From JBMNQH01 sp050944035 (GTDB lineage: Bacteria; Bacillota; Clostridia; Oscillospirales; Oscillospiraceae), in NCBI GenBank assembly GCA_050944035.1, contig JBMNQH010000011.1, positions 1 to 64,000 of the forward strand: a stretch of DNA of 64,000 bases, read 5' to 3'. Below the pieces are notes generated by a model that searched no databases, was not told where the DNA came from, and saw only the letters and a list, made by a program, of their open reading frames with translations. Below are positions 1 to 7,552 of this stretch, one piece after another. The position numbers and the translations under genes are program-made. Numbering within the stretch: the stretch's first letter is position 1; every line of letters begins with the position of its first letter.

Positions 1-315
1 GCGTTGCCGTTTCAATTGCGGTTGCCGCCGTGTAGGGCAAGGGCTTTTGAAACGGCTGGAAAACAGTCTGTGCTTGCGGGGCGGGAAGCCACAAGTACAG
101 GGCTGTTTTCATCAGCAGACAGGGCGTAACAGGGCGTATATGAAGCCCTCGTCCTCCGTCTGAACTTAGGGTCAATTTGGCCCAATGTTGTATATACACT
201 TTGACCGTTGACCGGCTCGGCTGGCTTTGCTATTTCTCCAATTATGCAAGTGCAGCTTATACCAAAAAGATGCACTAAAATCAACACGATAAATTGGATC
301 TTGCAATGCTACAAA
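1..315. other. Element sequence with no recognised gene
   Basis: About 300 bases downstream of the lnu stop. A 91-codon open frame exists on the minus strand (287 to 12), but it has no convincing ribosome site and I recognise no family in it. It is best treated as element backbone or a decayed gene. The window begins inside this stretch. Confidence 0.35.
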
Positions 316-807
316 TTATTTTGTTATTCTTTCAAGAATTGAAATATCATGCTTGTCTTTACTCCTTAACTCATACCCTGAATGAAAGAGTTTTTGTCCC
401 TTTGCAGATATACATGGAATTGTCTTTCCTTCAAAAACAGCATTACCAAAAAAGTCTTTGTCAAATTTATACCAGCCGCCTTCTAAATCTGCTTGTTTTG
501 AAGTTCCGTCTTCATTCAAGACAAATGGGTGTATATCTAAATATCCATATTTTTCACTATATAGTTCAATTCTAACAGGCCTCCAATCAGTGTCTACTTC
601 ATATCCATATTCCAAAAGTATATTCAACAATTTTTCTGTGTGTTGAGCGTCAAAATTTATATCAATATCTCTATGAACTCTTGTTTGTTTTCCTGCCAAT
701 ATATCAACGCCCCAACCACCATCAATCCAATATATTATTCCTGCGTTTTCCAGCAAGTCAATGACAATCATCAAATCTTCTATTGTTGTCGTTTCTTTTC
801 TACCCAT
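316..807 (-). CDS. lnu: Lincosamide nucleotidyltransferase (LnuA/LnuC-type)
   Basis: A 163-residue protein of the small lincosamide nucleotidyltransferase family, which adenylylates lincomycin and clindamycin using ATP. The nucleotidyltransferase core is visible as WIDGGWGVDILAG (about residues 28-40), followed by HRDIDINFD with the paired acidic metal ligands, then GYLDIHP and PCISAKGQKLFHSGY near the C-terminus, as in LnuA/LnuC. Length matches the family (about 161-164). The ATG is preceded by AAAGGAG at good spacing. The gene is clearly more AT-rich than the element remnants beside it, which suggests cargo acquired separately. It is intact although its surroundings are decayed. Lnu(C) is the more likely subtype, but I cannot fix that by eye. 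Confidence 0.88.
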   Translation of the reverse strand: MGRKETTTIEDLMIVIDLLENAGIIYWIDGGWGVDILAGKQTRVHRDIDINFDAQHTEKLLNILLEYGYEVDTDWRPVRIELYSEKYGYLDIHPFVLNEDGTSKQADLEGGWYKFDKDFFGNAVFEGKTIPCISAKGQKLFHSGYELRSKDKHDISILERITK

Positions 808-869
808 GCAATTTCTCCTTTACAAACTGAAATTAGGCTTGTACACCTTATCGGCCAAAAGCGTACTTG

Positions 870-1601
870 TCATTTCCTTTTTCCCCGCTGTGAGACATAA
901 CTTTTTGCCAGTTCGGATTTTTGGATAATCCGGGTCAGCCATTGTTTTTCTTCCTCTGTCAGCTTGTTGTAGCGCAATTTCGTCTGCTTACAGAACACCA
1001 TCAGCAGTTGTTCCGCCCGGCTCGCCACTTCCTCTAAATCCCACTTGAGTTCGTCCAAAATGGTTTTTCTCCGGGGCGCTGTCACGCCTGTCCCTGTGGG
1101 CTTCCCGTATATCCTCCATGATAGCGCTATGTGGTGATTGATATACCCGGCTGCTGAAATAGTCCCCCTCCCTCACATGGGTGGCTTGCAGCACACCGGC
1201 GGTCTTGTCATGCTCGCCCGGTGCGTGGCTCCACATAAATCTGTATATCGGCCAGCAGCTTGGCAAAATCCGGATGCGCCGCCAATTCACAAAGCAGAGC
1301 GGTGTCAATCCGTCCGCTTTTCACAGGTCTATCATCTCATCACTCAAACGCAGGTCCGCAAGATCAGCGTTTGGGTGATTTTTTGTTTCGGTCAGTCCTA
1401 ACAGATAATCGGCGCCACGCTGTAAAACTTCGCCAGCTTGATAAGGGCATAGTGGTTGATATCCTTGAAGTCGTCCGCTTCATAGCTGCCCAACGCAGAC
1501 TTGGAAAGTTGTGTCTGCTCCGCAAGCTGTTCCAGCGTCAGCCCACGCTCCACATGCAGTTCTTTTAACCGTTCCTGTATTGTTAACGCCAATCTGCACA
1601 C
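870..1601 (-). pseudogene. XRE-family element regulator, frameshifted
   Basis: Read leftward, the gene begins with a clean helix-turn-helix (ERLKELHVERGLTLEQLAEQ, then SKSALGSYE) typical of XRE regulators on Firmicutes mobile elements. After residue 62 the frame breaks near 1405, where the expected DYLLGL continuation is one frame away. It breaks again near 1325 (CTG TGA where CTG TTG AAA is expected), again near 1225, and again near 1085. The remaining pieces continue the same protein in other frames: CELAAHPDFAKLLADI, then HDKTAGVLQATHVREGDYFS, then DELKWDLEEVASRAEQLL and EEKQWL to the end. At least four frameshifts make it a pseudogene. The ATG-proximal 67-residue fragment might still be translated. 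Confidence 0.82.
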
Positions 1602-1613
1602 CCCCTCTTATGC

Positions 1614-2027
1614 TTATTTCATGCTTTCTTGACACTCGCTGCACTCTCTGTCATGAATAGAAATGACACCCCCGCAGTTTGGACAAGTATATTTCCCTTT
1701 CTGCTGTTCCATGAACCTTTCCAAACCGTGTTGACGAACAAACTCGCTATTCTCCATAAGGCTCGCTTGATACCTTTTGTTGTAGCTTTTTTCAAGGTTT
1801 TTTATCAGCTTGCAGGAATAGTCTGAACATTCAAAACAATAAGACAGCTCTTTGCCCTTGATACAATCTTTTATCTTGCATTTATGGCAGTGCTCCGGTT
1901 TGCCTATATCGCTGTTTAAGCAACCAGCACACGGTTTTTTATGATAACAATGCTTATAGCAAACCATACAGTTCATGCCGCAGGGAGCAAACATAGCCGT
2001 ATCAATTTTTTCTTTTGGCATTTTCAT
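1614..2027 (-). CDS. DUF3795 cysteine-rich protein with C-terminal zinc ribbon
   Basis: 137 residues. The N-terminal part matches the DUF3795 pattern (FAPCGMNCMVCY, KKPCAGCL, HCHKCKIKDCIKGK, CFECSDYSCKLIKNLEKSY), a cysteine-rich module presumed to bind metal and of unknown biochemical role. An extra C-terminal zinc-ribbon-like CPNCGG...CSEC motif follows at about residues 115-132. The ATG at 2027 sits behind a GGAGGG site. It lies between the broken XRE gene and the broken VLP gene inside the element remnant, yet reads through intact, so it is probably passenger cargo. A second, shorter DUF3795 gene occurs at 54998-55354. Confidence 0.78.
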   Translation of the reverse strand: MKMPKEKIDTAMFAPCGMNCMVCYKHCYHKKPCAGCLNSDIGKPEHCHKCKIKDCIKGKELSYCFECSDYSCKLIKNLEKSYNKRYQASLMENSEFVRQHGLERFMEQQKGKYTCPNCGGVISIHDRECSECQESMK

Positions 2028-2150
2028 GGCTCGCCCTCCTTGTCAGCTTACTGTTTCTTTCATTCTACCACAAATCTGAGAGCGTGGAAATAGTGCATTT
2101 TCCAGCCGTATTTCCAACCTCTTGGATATACGGGACGGGCAGTCAAAAAC

Positions 2151-2345
2151 ATGAGCAAAAAACTACCAGAGATAGAGCGCACACCGGGCGGCGACTTGCC
2201 CCGCATGACCCCGGCGCAGCGCAGACGGGCAACCGCCCTTATTCGGAAAACTTGCTGCAACTATGAGAACGGCGACTGCCTGCTGCTAGACGATGAGGAG
2301 GAATGTGTCTGTCCCCAGACCATCTCCTATTCCGTCTGTCCGCAG
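2151..2345 (+). pseudogene. Cys_rich_VLP-type element protein, truncated
   Basis: The frame starts MSKKLPEIERTPGGDLPRMT and runs through RRATALIRKTCCNYENGDC and CVCPQTISYSVC, which I recognise as the N-terminal half of the cysteine-rich VLP proteins common on Firmicutes mobilizable elements. After SYSVC the expected CRWFRWAVLP continuation is missing, and the sequence passes directly into a GGAGG site and the relaxase fragment. The second half has been deleted. Function of the family is unknown. Confidence 0.7.
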
Positions 2346-2362
2346 GAGGGAGGATTGATAGA

Positions 2363-2568
2363 TTGCCGCAGTACGCAATCCTGCGATTTGCAAAGCACAA
2401 GGGCAACCCGGCAAGACCGCCGGAAGCCATCACGAAAGACAGAAAGAAAAGTATACCAGCAACCCGGATATTGATGCGGTAAAGAGCAAGTACAATTTCC
2501 ATATCCTCAATCCGGAGGGACGCTATTACCTCTTCATTCAAAGCCGCATTGGACAGGATGAACCTTGA
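2363..2568 (+). pseudogene. MobV-type relaxase, N-terminal fragment with frameshift
   Basis: Translation gives LPQYAILRFAKHKGNPARPPEA, then a one-base frame change near 2430, then HHERQKEKYTSNPDIDAVKS and KYNFHILNPEGRYYLFIQSR. These are the conserved opening motifs of MobV/Pre-type plasmid recombination (relaxase) proteins, which nick at oriT for mobilization. The homology stops near 2550, where it is joined to a serine recombinase tail. Only about 65 of several hundred residues remain, so no relaxase activity is possible. Confidence 0.75.
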
Positions 2569-2766
2569 CCGCTTCCTCTCAATCGTCAAGAAATACACCG
2601 AGATAGAAAAACTGAAGCCCATCTTAAACGAGTTTGTGGAAAAATCATCATCCACGCCCCGGACAAGAGCACCGGGAAACGGGTGCAGCAGGTGGAAATC
2701 AGCTATAACTGTGTCGGTGTGATTGACTTACCAGACACCAACGAAATGAACAGCAAAACGGCATAG
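2558..2766 (+). pseudogene. Large serine recombinase, C-terminal fragment (DUF4368-type)
   Basis: The piece reads MNLDRFLSIVKKYTEIEKLK and PILNEFVEK, shifts frame near 2645, and continues IIHAPDKSTGKRVQQVEISY then NCVGVIDLPD to a stop. This is the conserved tail of resolvase/invertase-type large serine recombinases that move Tn4451-like and ICE elements. The catalytic serine domain and zinc-ribbon domain are absent. Its position directly after the relaxase stub, with no spacer, shows a large deletion that fused the two ends of the element's mobility region. Confidence 0.75.
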
Positions 2767-2861
2767 CCAAAACTGACTATGCCGCTTGCTGTAACAATAC
2801 TTCTTTATTGGGGGCAGCCAAAGTGGAAAGCTCCCATTTTTCAAAAACACCAATATTACAG

Positions 2862-3236
2862 TTAAAAGTTAAAGCGGCGTAAAAGATAGGCAACAACCGC
2901 ATACAGGACACTGTAGATCACCATGAAAAGGACTGTATAAAGCAATACCATCATGCAGATCGGTCCAATGGCTTCGGTGACCAACTTCCCCGCTACAGCG
3001 TAGCGAATCAGGGAAGCAACAATTCCATAGACCAGGACAAACGGCGTAGAAAGCGCAATTATCAAATTTGGATGCTCGGTCAATTTTTCATAGTAGAGCG
3101 GGTATGCAGCAATAATACAGAGTGTAAATAAAACAGATCCCCAGAAAATATGTTTCGTGCTTATGAAAAGATACAGAACTACCAAACTAACAAAGACAAT
3201 CAGACTGGTAAAAAATGCAGATTTCAAACGGTACAT
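2862..3236 (-). CDS. Small integral membrane protein, unknown function
   Basis: 124 residues with four hydrophobic stretches that can span the membrane: about residues 8-26, 31-48, 60-80 and 94-117. The C-terminus (LLRRFNF) is basic. The ATG is preceded by GGAGG at good spacing. I recognise no family. It lies directly downstream of the terminator of the SLH/NlpC hydrolase gene and at the edge of the element remnant, so it is probably the first ordinary chromosomal gene. Confidence 0.6.
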   Translation of the reverse strand: MYRLKSAFFTSLIVFVSLVVLYLFISTKHIFWGSVLFTLCIIAAYPLYYEKLTEHPNLIIALSTPFVLVYGIVASLIRYAVAGKLVTEAIGPICMMVLLYTVLFMVIYSVLYAVVAYLLRRFNF

Positions 3237-3263
3237 AACATGCCTCCAAAATAAAAAAGACAG

Positions 3264-3296
3264 AAAAAGCCCCCTCAGGCGAGAAGGCTCTTTTTT
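3264..3296 (-). terminator. Rho-independent terminator after the SLH/NlpC gene
   Basis: Inverted repeat AAAAAGCC / GGCTCTTTTT with an inner CTC/GAG pair. On the minus strand it is followed by a T-rich tract, directly after the stop at 3307. Confidence 0.7.
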
Positions 3297-3306
3297 CTGT
3301 TCGGAA

Positions 3307-4752
3307 TCAATCGTTGATCACGCGGCCACAGCCATAAAAGTATGTAGTGTAATAATCCTGGCTGAGAGAACTGACAATCACACCTTTACTGCTGCTGGCA
3401 TGAATAAAAGCATCGGTATAACCATCACTGTTTCCAATATAGATACCAACATGTTCAATTCCGTTGGAACTTGAACTGGAGAAAAATACCAGGTCTCCCG
3501 CCTTCAGCTGTGATTTTTCAATTCTGGTACAATAATTGTACTGTTGCTCTGCAACCCTCGGAAGAGAAATACTAAAGTGGTCAAAGACATACTTTACAAA
3601 TCCGGAGCAATCAAACCCCTCGCTTGGAGAATTACCACCCCATACATATGGAATCCCGATCAACGTCTTGGCAAAACTGATAATTTCCTGCCGTAACTCA
3701 GAAGGATTTTCATTGGGCTCAACGTAGGTAGTTAGGGTACAATAATCGCTGTGGACATAACCGGTATACCCATTGTATGTAACGTAATACCAAACACCTT
3801 GCGCACCCAACAATTTGGCCATGGCTCCGCTGGGAAGCTGCGTAATAACTGCGTACTCCGTCCCAGGACCCTCTCGCATATTCAAATAGCCGTCGCAGTC
3901 AACAAGGATACCGTCCAGCAATTCTTGAATACAGATCTTATCAAAGTTCATCATGACCTGCGCAACCTGCGCACGGCTGCTACTGTTGCCGGGGTAGAAG
4001 TTGCCGTCGTCATATCCATTGATAACACCAGCTCTGTGCAGTGCCTTCACAGCATCTGATGCCCAATAGGAAATATTATTTTGATCCCCAAATTGAACAT
4101 TGGAATTATTACTGGGAATTTTAATATCCATGATCTGGCAATAGTTATAGAGGATCACACACATTTCCTGTCGTGTAATACTTGCATCCGGGAGAAAACT
4201 GCCATCGGCGTAGCCACTGACAATCCCCATTGCTGCCGCCCATGTGATATAGTCGGTATAATACATCGAGGATGAGACATCCCAGAAACCGCCAAGGCTC
4301 ACAAAGTCTGACCGGATATATCCGGTAACGCCCTGACAGACTGCCTGATACCAGAGACCATCGCTCTCCTCACTTGATCCGAGAATCGCAAGGTACGTTC
4401 CCTTAGAGAGCCTGCCATGCGAACTATAGGAAGTCGATGGTCCAGAACGGAAATTGACATCGCTGGCGCTGACCGTGCCAGCAGAAACAATATCGTCGGG
4501 GTCGACAGAAGCCAAACGGCCAAGTGCCGCAACAAACATACCGCGGCTCATATCAAGATTGGGCGAGAATTGGCCATTGCCGGTACCGTTGAACAATCCA
4601 TTATCTGTCACATAACAAACCGCCTCATAATACCAGCTGGAGCTGCTGACGTCCGTATACGCGACAGCCTGCGCGGACTTCGGAATTACAACAATGCTCA
4701 GCAGCACGACAATACAAAGAAATAAACTCAATCGTCGATTACATTTTTTCAC
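3307..4752 (-). CDS. Secreted SLH-SH3b-NlpC/P60 cell-wall hydrolase
   Basis: 481 residues counted from a GTG start at 4752, chosen because AAAGGTGA lies just upstream and a signal peptide (basic KKCNRR, hydrophobic core, ending SAQA) begins there. A longer upstream reading lacks a ribosome site. Order of domains: S-layer homology repeat (about 30-80), bacterial SH3 (about 88-140), two more SLH repeats (about 145-260), a second SH3 (about 270-325), then NlpC/P60 (about 340-481). The peptidase shows catalytic Cys in GFDCSGFVKYVF, His in EHVGIYIG and a third polar site near HASS. Such enzymes cut peptidoglycan stem peptides; the SLH repeats should hold it on the cell surface. A promoter and a palindromic operator-like site lie upstream. 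Confidence 0.9.
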   Translation of the reverse strand: MKKCNRRLSLFLCIVVLLSIVVIPKSAQAVAYTDVSSSSWYYEAVCYVTDNGLFNGTGNGQFSPNLDMSRGMFVAALGRLASVDPDDIVSAGTVSASDVNFRSGPSTSYSSHGRLSKGTYLAILGSSEESDGLWYQAVCQGVTGYIRSDFVSLGGFWDVSSSMYYTDYITWAAAMGIVSGYADGSFLPDASITRQEMCVILYNYCQIMDIKIPSNNSNVQFGDQNNISYWASDAVKALHRAGVINGYDDGNFYPGNSSSRAQVAQVMMNFDKICIQELLDGILVDCDGYLNMREGPGTEYAVITQLPSGAMAKLLGAQGVWYYVTYNGYTGYVHSDYCTLTTYVEPNENPSELRQEIISFAKTLIGIPYVWGGNSPSEGFDCSGFVKYVFDHFSISLPRVAEQQYNYCTRIEKSQLKAGDLVFFSSSSSNGIEHVGIYIGNSDGYTDAFIHASSSKGVIVSSLSQDYYTTYFYGCGRVIND

Positions 4753-4889
4753 AAGTTCACCTTTCTTCCTCATTCGTTTCTCATTTTGTGGATACAAGGG
4801 AGCTTCGCCGGAATGAATCTGGCATCCCATAACGAACAACATACCACCACACAGTCTTGACAACAAAACCGCAATTCCACAGAAGCACT

Positions 4890-4905
4890 ATTGTATGCAT
4901 ACAAT
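4890..4905. promoter_or_regulatory. 16-bp perfect palindrome, candidate operator
   Basis: ATTGTATGCATACAAT is a perfect palindrome, about 15-30 bases downstream of the predicted transcription start of the SLH/NlpC gene. The TTGTAT-ATACAA shape resembles GntR-type operators. No regulator gene is adjacent. Confidence 0.35.
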
Positions 4906-4927
4906 TTATGTAATCACATACACTTTT

Positions 4928-4956
4928 ACTATACCGAATTTTTGGAAAAATAGCAA
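4928..4956 (-). promoter_or_regulatory. Promoter of the SLH/NlpC hydrolase gene
   Basis: On the minus strand TTGCTA, 17 bases, TATAGT. It leaves a leader of about 170 bases before the GTG at 4752. Confidence 0.5.
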
Positions 4957-5112
4957 TGGAAAAGCCTGAGAAAGTTGCACAAAAAGGATCGTACTATCTA
5001 TTTTTTCTTTTCATTTATGCAGTTGCTGCTGCATTTTTTGTCGAATATTTCCTATAAATAACAAATGGCATAAACTTGCATCATGCACTTTTATAAAATA
5101 TTGAGAAACAAA

Positions 5113-5192
5113 ATCAGGATCTCCAATTTCATGAAATTGGAGATCCTGATATGTACCGCAGGTCAGGTGGAGGAGTGTCATACTCCTCCACC
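5113..5192 (-). terminator. Tandem hairpins after the SASP gene
   Basis: Just past the spore-protein stop lie two inverted repeats. The first is an 11-bp stem (5166-5176 with 5182-5192, 5-base loop). The second is a perfect 38-bp palindrome (5113-5150) with no spacer, followed on the minus strand by TTTTGTTT. They probably act as terminator and 3' end stabiliser. The rest of the gap up to 4752 holds only the upstream gene's promoter and operator. Confidence 0.6.
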
Positions 5193-5211
5193 AACACATC
5201 GAGTGTTGCTG

Positions 5212-5415
5212 TTACTGCATATTGCTTTCGTAAGCTTCAATCATCTTCTTGACCATCTGGCCACCGATGGAACCAGCCTGCTTTGCAGTCAGGTCACCGT
5301 TGTAACCGTTCTTGAGGTTGACGCCGACTTCTGCAGCGGCTTCCATCTTGAACTGATCCATTGCAGCGCGCGCTGCGGGTACATTCAGTCTATTGCTGTT
5401 ATTGTTGCTTGCCAT
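5212..5415 (-). CDS. Alpha/beta-type small acid-soluble spore protein
   Basis: 67 residues from the ATG at 5415 (MASNNNSNRLNVPAA), preceded by AGGAGA; an upstream in-frame extension is excluded because it lacks a ribosome site. It carries both SASP signatures: the N-terminal block with MEAAAEVGV, containing the germination-protease cleavage region around EVGV, and the C-terminal block GDLTAKQAGSIGGQMVKKMI. These proteins coat and protect spore DNA and supply amino acids at germination. Length and motif order match the family. It is the main evidence in the window that the host makes endospores. A forespore-type promoter can be seen upstream. Confidence 0.95.
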   Translation of the reverse strand: MASNNNSNRLNVPAARAAMDQFKMEAAAEVGVNLKNGYNGDLTAKQAGSIGGQMVKKMIEAYESNMQ

Positions 5416-5475
5416 TGTGAAAGTCTCCTTTTCTGTTTTTCTTAAGAAGGTTTTCGCAGACTTTTGCTGCAAACA

Positions 5476-5505
5476 TAGCTTGTCACATTGGCGTTTGAAT
5501 ATGCA
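5476..5505 (-). promoter_or_regulatory. SigG-like forespore promoter of the SASP gene
   Basis: On the minus strand TGCATA, 17 bases, CAAGCTA. This is close to the sigma-G pattern (about GMATR / CATNNTA), about 55 bases upstream of the SASP ribosome site. The assignment is inferred from the gene it serves and a partial consensus match. Confidence 0.4.
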
Positions 5506-5582
5506 GAAAAAATTGTCGGTAAGAATTGGATAAACGCACTTTCTTTTAAAACTTCACCGTAGATATTTTTTTAAAATAAACA

Positions 5583-6584
5583 TCATATCTCCAGTTCACT
5601 TGTGTCCTCTGCTGCGTTCCTTTTTGCTGCACCCTGTTCCCGGTACTTCCGTAAAAAGCTGTCAAGCAGAACGATGGCAAGAATCGTAATGCCGCTGATA
5701 ACTGGTTGTACATCCGAGGAAAATCCATGCAGATTTAAAATATTATTGATTACGGTTAAAAGGATTGCGCCGACCACCGTTCCACAGATTCCGCCCTCTC
5801 CGCCGAGCATGGAAGTGCCGCCGAGGACGACCACAGCGATCGTGCTGAGTCCATAGCTGTCTGCCATAGAAGCTTCCGCGGCATTCATACGAGCGGTCAT
5901 TAACAGACCGCCAAGTCCTGCCAGCATCCCACTCATCATAAATGCGCCGATCTGTGTCCGGACAATTGGTGCGCCGGAATAGCGTGCAGCCTCTAACGAG
6001 GCACCACAGGTATACAAATAGCGGCCATGGATTGTATGCTGATAAAGGAAGTAGCACAACACCGTAACGGCCAATGCAATCAGAACAATGACTGGAATTC
6101 TTTCAAAAAGGTATCCTGTACCAAGTACAGTAAAAGAGGACGGTAGATTGAAAACAATCTGTCCGTTCATCATCACAACTGCCAGTCCTTTCACAATCCA
6201 ATTTACTGCATAGCTGGCAACAAAGGACGGCAATCGTACAACAGACACCAGCAATCCGTTGAGCGCACCAACTGTCAAACCAATGAGCAGACCGATTCCC
6301 AACACAGCCGCGGTGGAAACGCCTGCCTTTAACAACCAGGCGCAAACGCAACCGGAAAGAGCAGCTGTGGCACCAACAGACAGATCAATATGTCCGAGCA
6401 AAAGTACAGCTGTAAGTCCGGCGCTGAGAATCAAAAGAACAGAGGATTGTCGCAGAATGGTCGCAAAATTGCTCACTTTCCGAAAATCAGAAGAGGTCAA
6501 TGCGCAGAAAAGAATCAGTGCGATCAGTGCAACAAAGGAGTGAAAAGTTCGGGAAGTACGCATCGAATACAGTCGATTTTTCAT
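5583..6584 (-). CDS. RbsC-type sugar ABC transporter permease (second)
   Basis: 333 residues, an integral membrane permease of the ribose/AI-2/galactose (BPD_transp_2) family. About eight to ten hydrophobic segments are visible. The family's cytoplasmic coupling region is present: MNAAEASMADSYGLSTIAVV followed by VLGGTSMLGGEGGICGTVVG. The ATG overlaps the stop of the preceding permease by four bases (ATGA), so the two are translationally coupled. It is the last gene of a four-gene importer operon. It should form the heterodimeric channel together with the 6581-7552 protein. The basic C-terminal tail (LRKYREQGAAKRN) is cytoplasmic. Substrate cannot be told from sequence. Confidence 0.88.
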   Translation of the reverse strand: MKNRLYSMRTSRTFHSFVALIALILFCALTSSDFRKVSNFATILRQSSVLLILSAGLTAVLLLGHIDLSVGATAALSGCVCAWLLKAGVSTAAVLGIGLLIGLTVGALNGLLVSVVRLPSFVASYAVNWIVKGLAVVMMNGQIVFNLPSSFTVLGTGYLFERIPVIVLIALAVTVLCYFLYQHTIHGRYLYTCGASLEAARYSGAPIVRTQIGAFMMSGMLAGLGGLLMTARMNAAEASMADSYGLSTIAVVVLGGTSMLGGEGGICGTVVGAILLTVINNILNLHGFSSDVQPVISGITILAIVLLDSFLRKYREQGAAKRNAAEDTSELEI

Positions 6585-7552
6585 TGTGCCTCCTCCATAT
6601 TCTGACGAACTCGACGAATCAATGCGTCGATGACCAGTGCAAACAGCATAATCAAGCCGATAATCAGGCTCTGATAGACCGCAGAAATGCCGGTGAGATT
6701 GAGTCCGTTTTTCATTACAGCCAAGAACAAAACCCCATAGATTGTATTTTTTAAACTTCCCTTTCCTTCTCGCAGCGAGGTTCCACCAAGCAGTGTTGCC
6801 GCAATGGATTCAAATTCCAGACCGACACCGACTGTCGGATGCCCGGATTCGATACGGCAGCCGGTCAGAATACCCGCAATCCCGGCCAATAAACCGGCGT
6901 AGAGATACACCTTGATATAAACGTGCGTGGTATTGACTCCCGCCAGTGCCAACGCTTCCGGATTTCCGCCGAGACCAAAAACATTGGTTCCAAATCGCGT
7001 GCGGTACAACAAAATCCAGGTTGCAACAAAAATACCCACAGCCAGATAGATGGGAAACCGAATGCCAAACAATGTACTCTCCATCACTATAATATAAAAG
7101 TTGCTGCGATAGGTAACAGAGGCGCTGCCAGAAAGCAGCAAAGAAACACCGGAGAGAACAGATTGCATCCCAAAGGTAGCAATAAAAGGCGGAATCGCGC
7201 CTTTTGCAACAACCAGACCATTCAATGCGCCGATAAGACAAGTACTGCAAACTGCAAATCCAGCAGCTGGAACCAATGGGATTCCGGCACGCGCCATCAA
7301 CATCCAGATCACAGTAACAAAGCTGATCTGTGCACCGACGGAAAGATCTGTTCCCTGTGAGAGCACAACCAATGTCTGACCAAACGCAAGGATCAGAAGC
7401 GGCGACGCCTGTAATAGAATATTACTGAAATTGCTCAGAGAAAGAAACCGGTCAGAGGCAAAGCTGAATCCAACAATCAGGATCAGAAGCATATAGACAA
7501 CTGGCGGCAACTGGAAAATTCGCTTCTGCATTGCGTGTTTGCTAGGCATCAT
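6581..7552 (-). CDS. RbsC-type sugar ABC transporter permease (first)
   Basis: 323 residues from the ATG at 7552, which overlaps the TGA of the ATPase gene and has GGAGGG about eight bases upstream; a longer in-frame extension lies inside the ATPase gene and is unlikely. It is a BPD_transp_2 permease with about eight hydrophobic segments and the coupling region GVGLEFESIAATLLGGTSLR then EGKGSLKNTIYGVL. Two different permeases rather than one homodimeric RbsC suggest a heterodimer, as in several galactofuranose, simple-sugar or nucleoside-type importers. Confidence 0.88.
   Translation of the reverse strand: MMPSKHAMQKRIFQLPPVVYMLLILIVGFSFASDRFLSLSNFSNILLQASPLLILAFGQTLVVLSQGTDLSVGAQISFVTVIWMLMARAGIPLVPAAGFAVCSTCLIGALNGLVVAKGAIPPFIATFGMQSVLSGVSLLLSGSASVTYRSNFYIIVMESTLFGIRFPIYLAVGIFVATWILLYRTRFGTNVFGLGGNPEALALAGVNTTHVYIKVYLYAGLLAGIAGILTGCRIESGHPTVGVGLEFESIAATLLGGTSLREGKGSLKNTIYGVLFLAVMKNGLNLTGISAVYQSLIIGLIMLFALVIDALIRRVRQNMEEAQ

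Larger units (their letters stand above)
1..2766. mobile_element. Degenerate mobilizable/integrative element remnant
   Basis: This stretch holds pieces typical of Firmicutes mobilizable or integrative elements in one block: an antibiotic-modifying enzyme, an XRE regulator, a Cys_rich_VLP protein, the N-terminus of a MobV-type relaxase and the C-terminal tail of a large serine recombinase. Only the lnu gene and the DUF3795 gene read through; every transfer, excision and regulatory gene is broken by frameshifts or deletion. The right edge is placed at the stop of the recombinase tail, because ordinary core-like genes follow. The left edge lies outside the window. Element ends and attachment sites were not identified. 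The identification rests on recognising protein segments by eye. Confidence 0.72.

Noticed and set aside
12..287. 91-codon minus-strand frame at the window start
   Set aside because: No ribosome site or recognised domain; kept only as unassigned element sequence.
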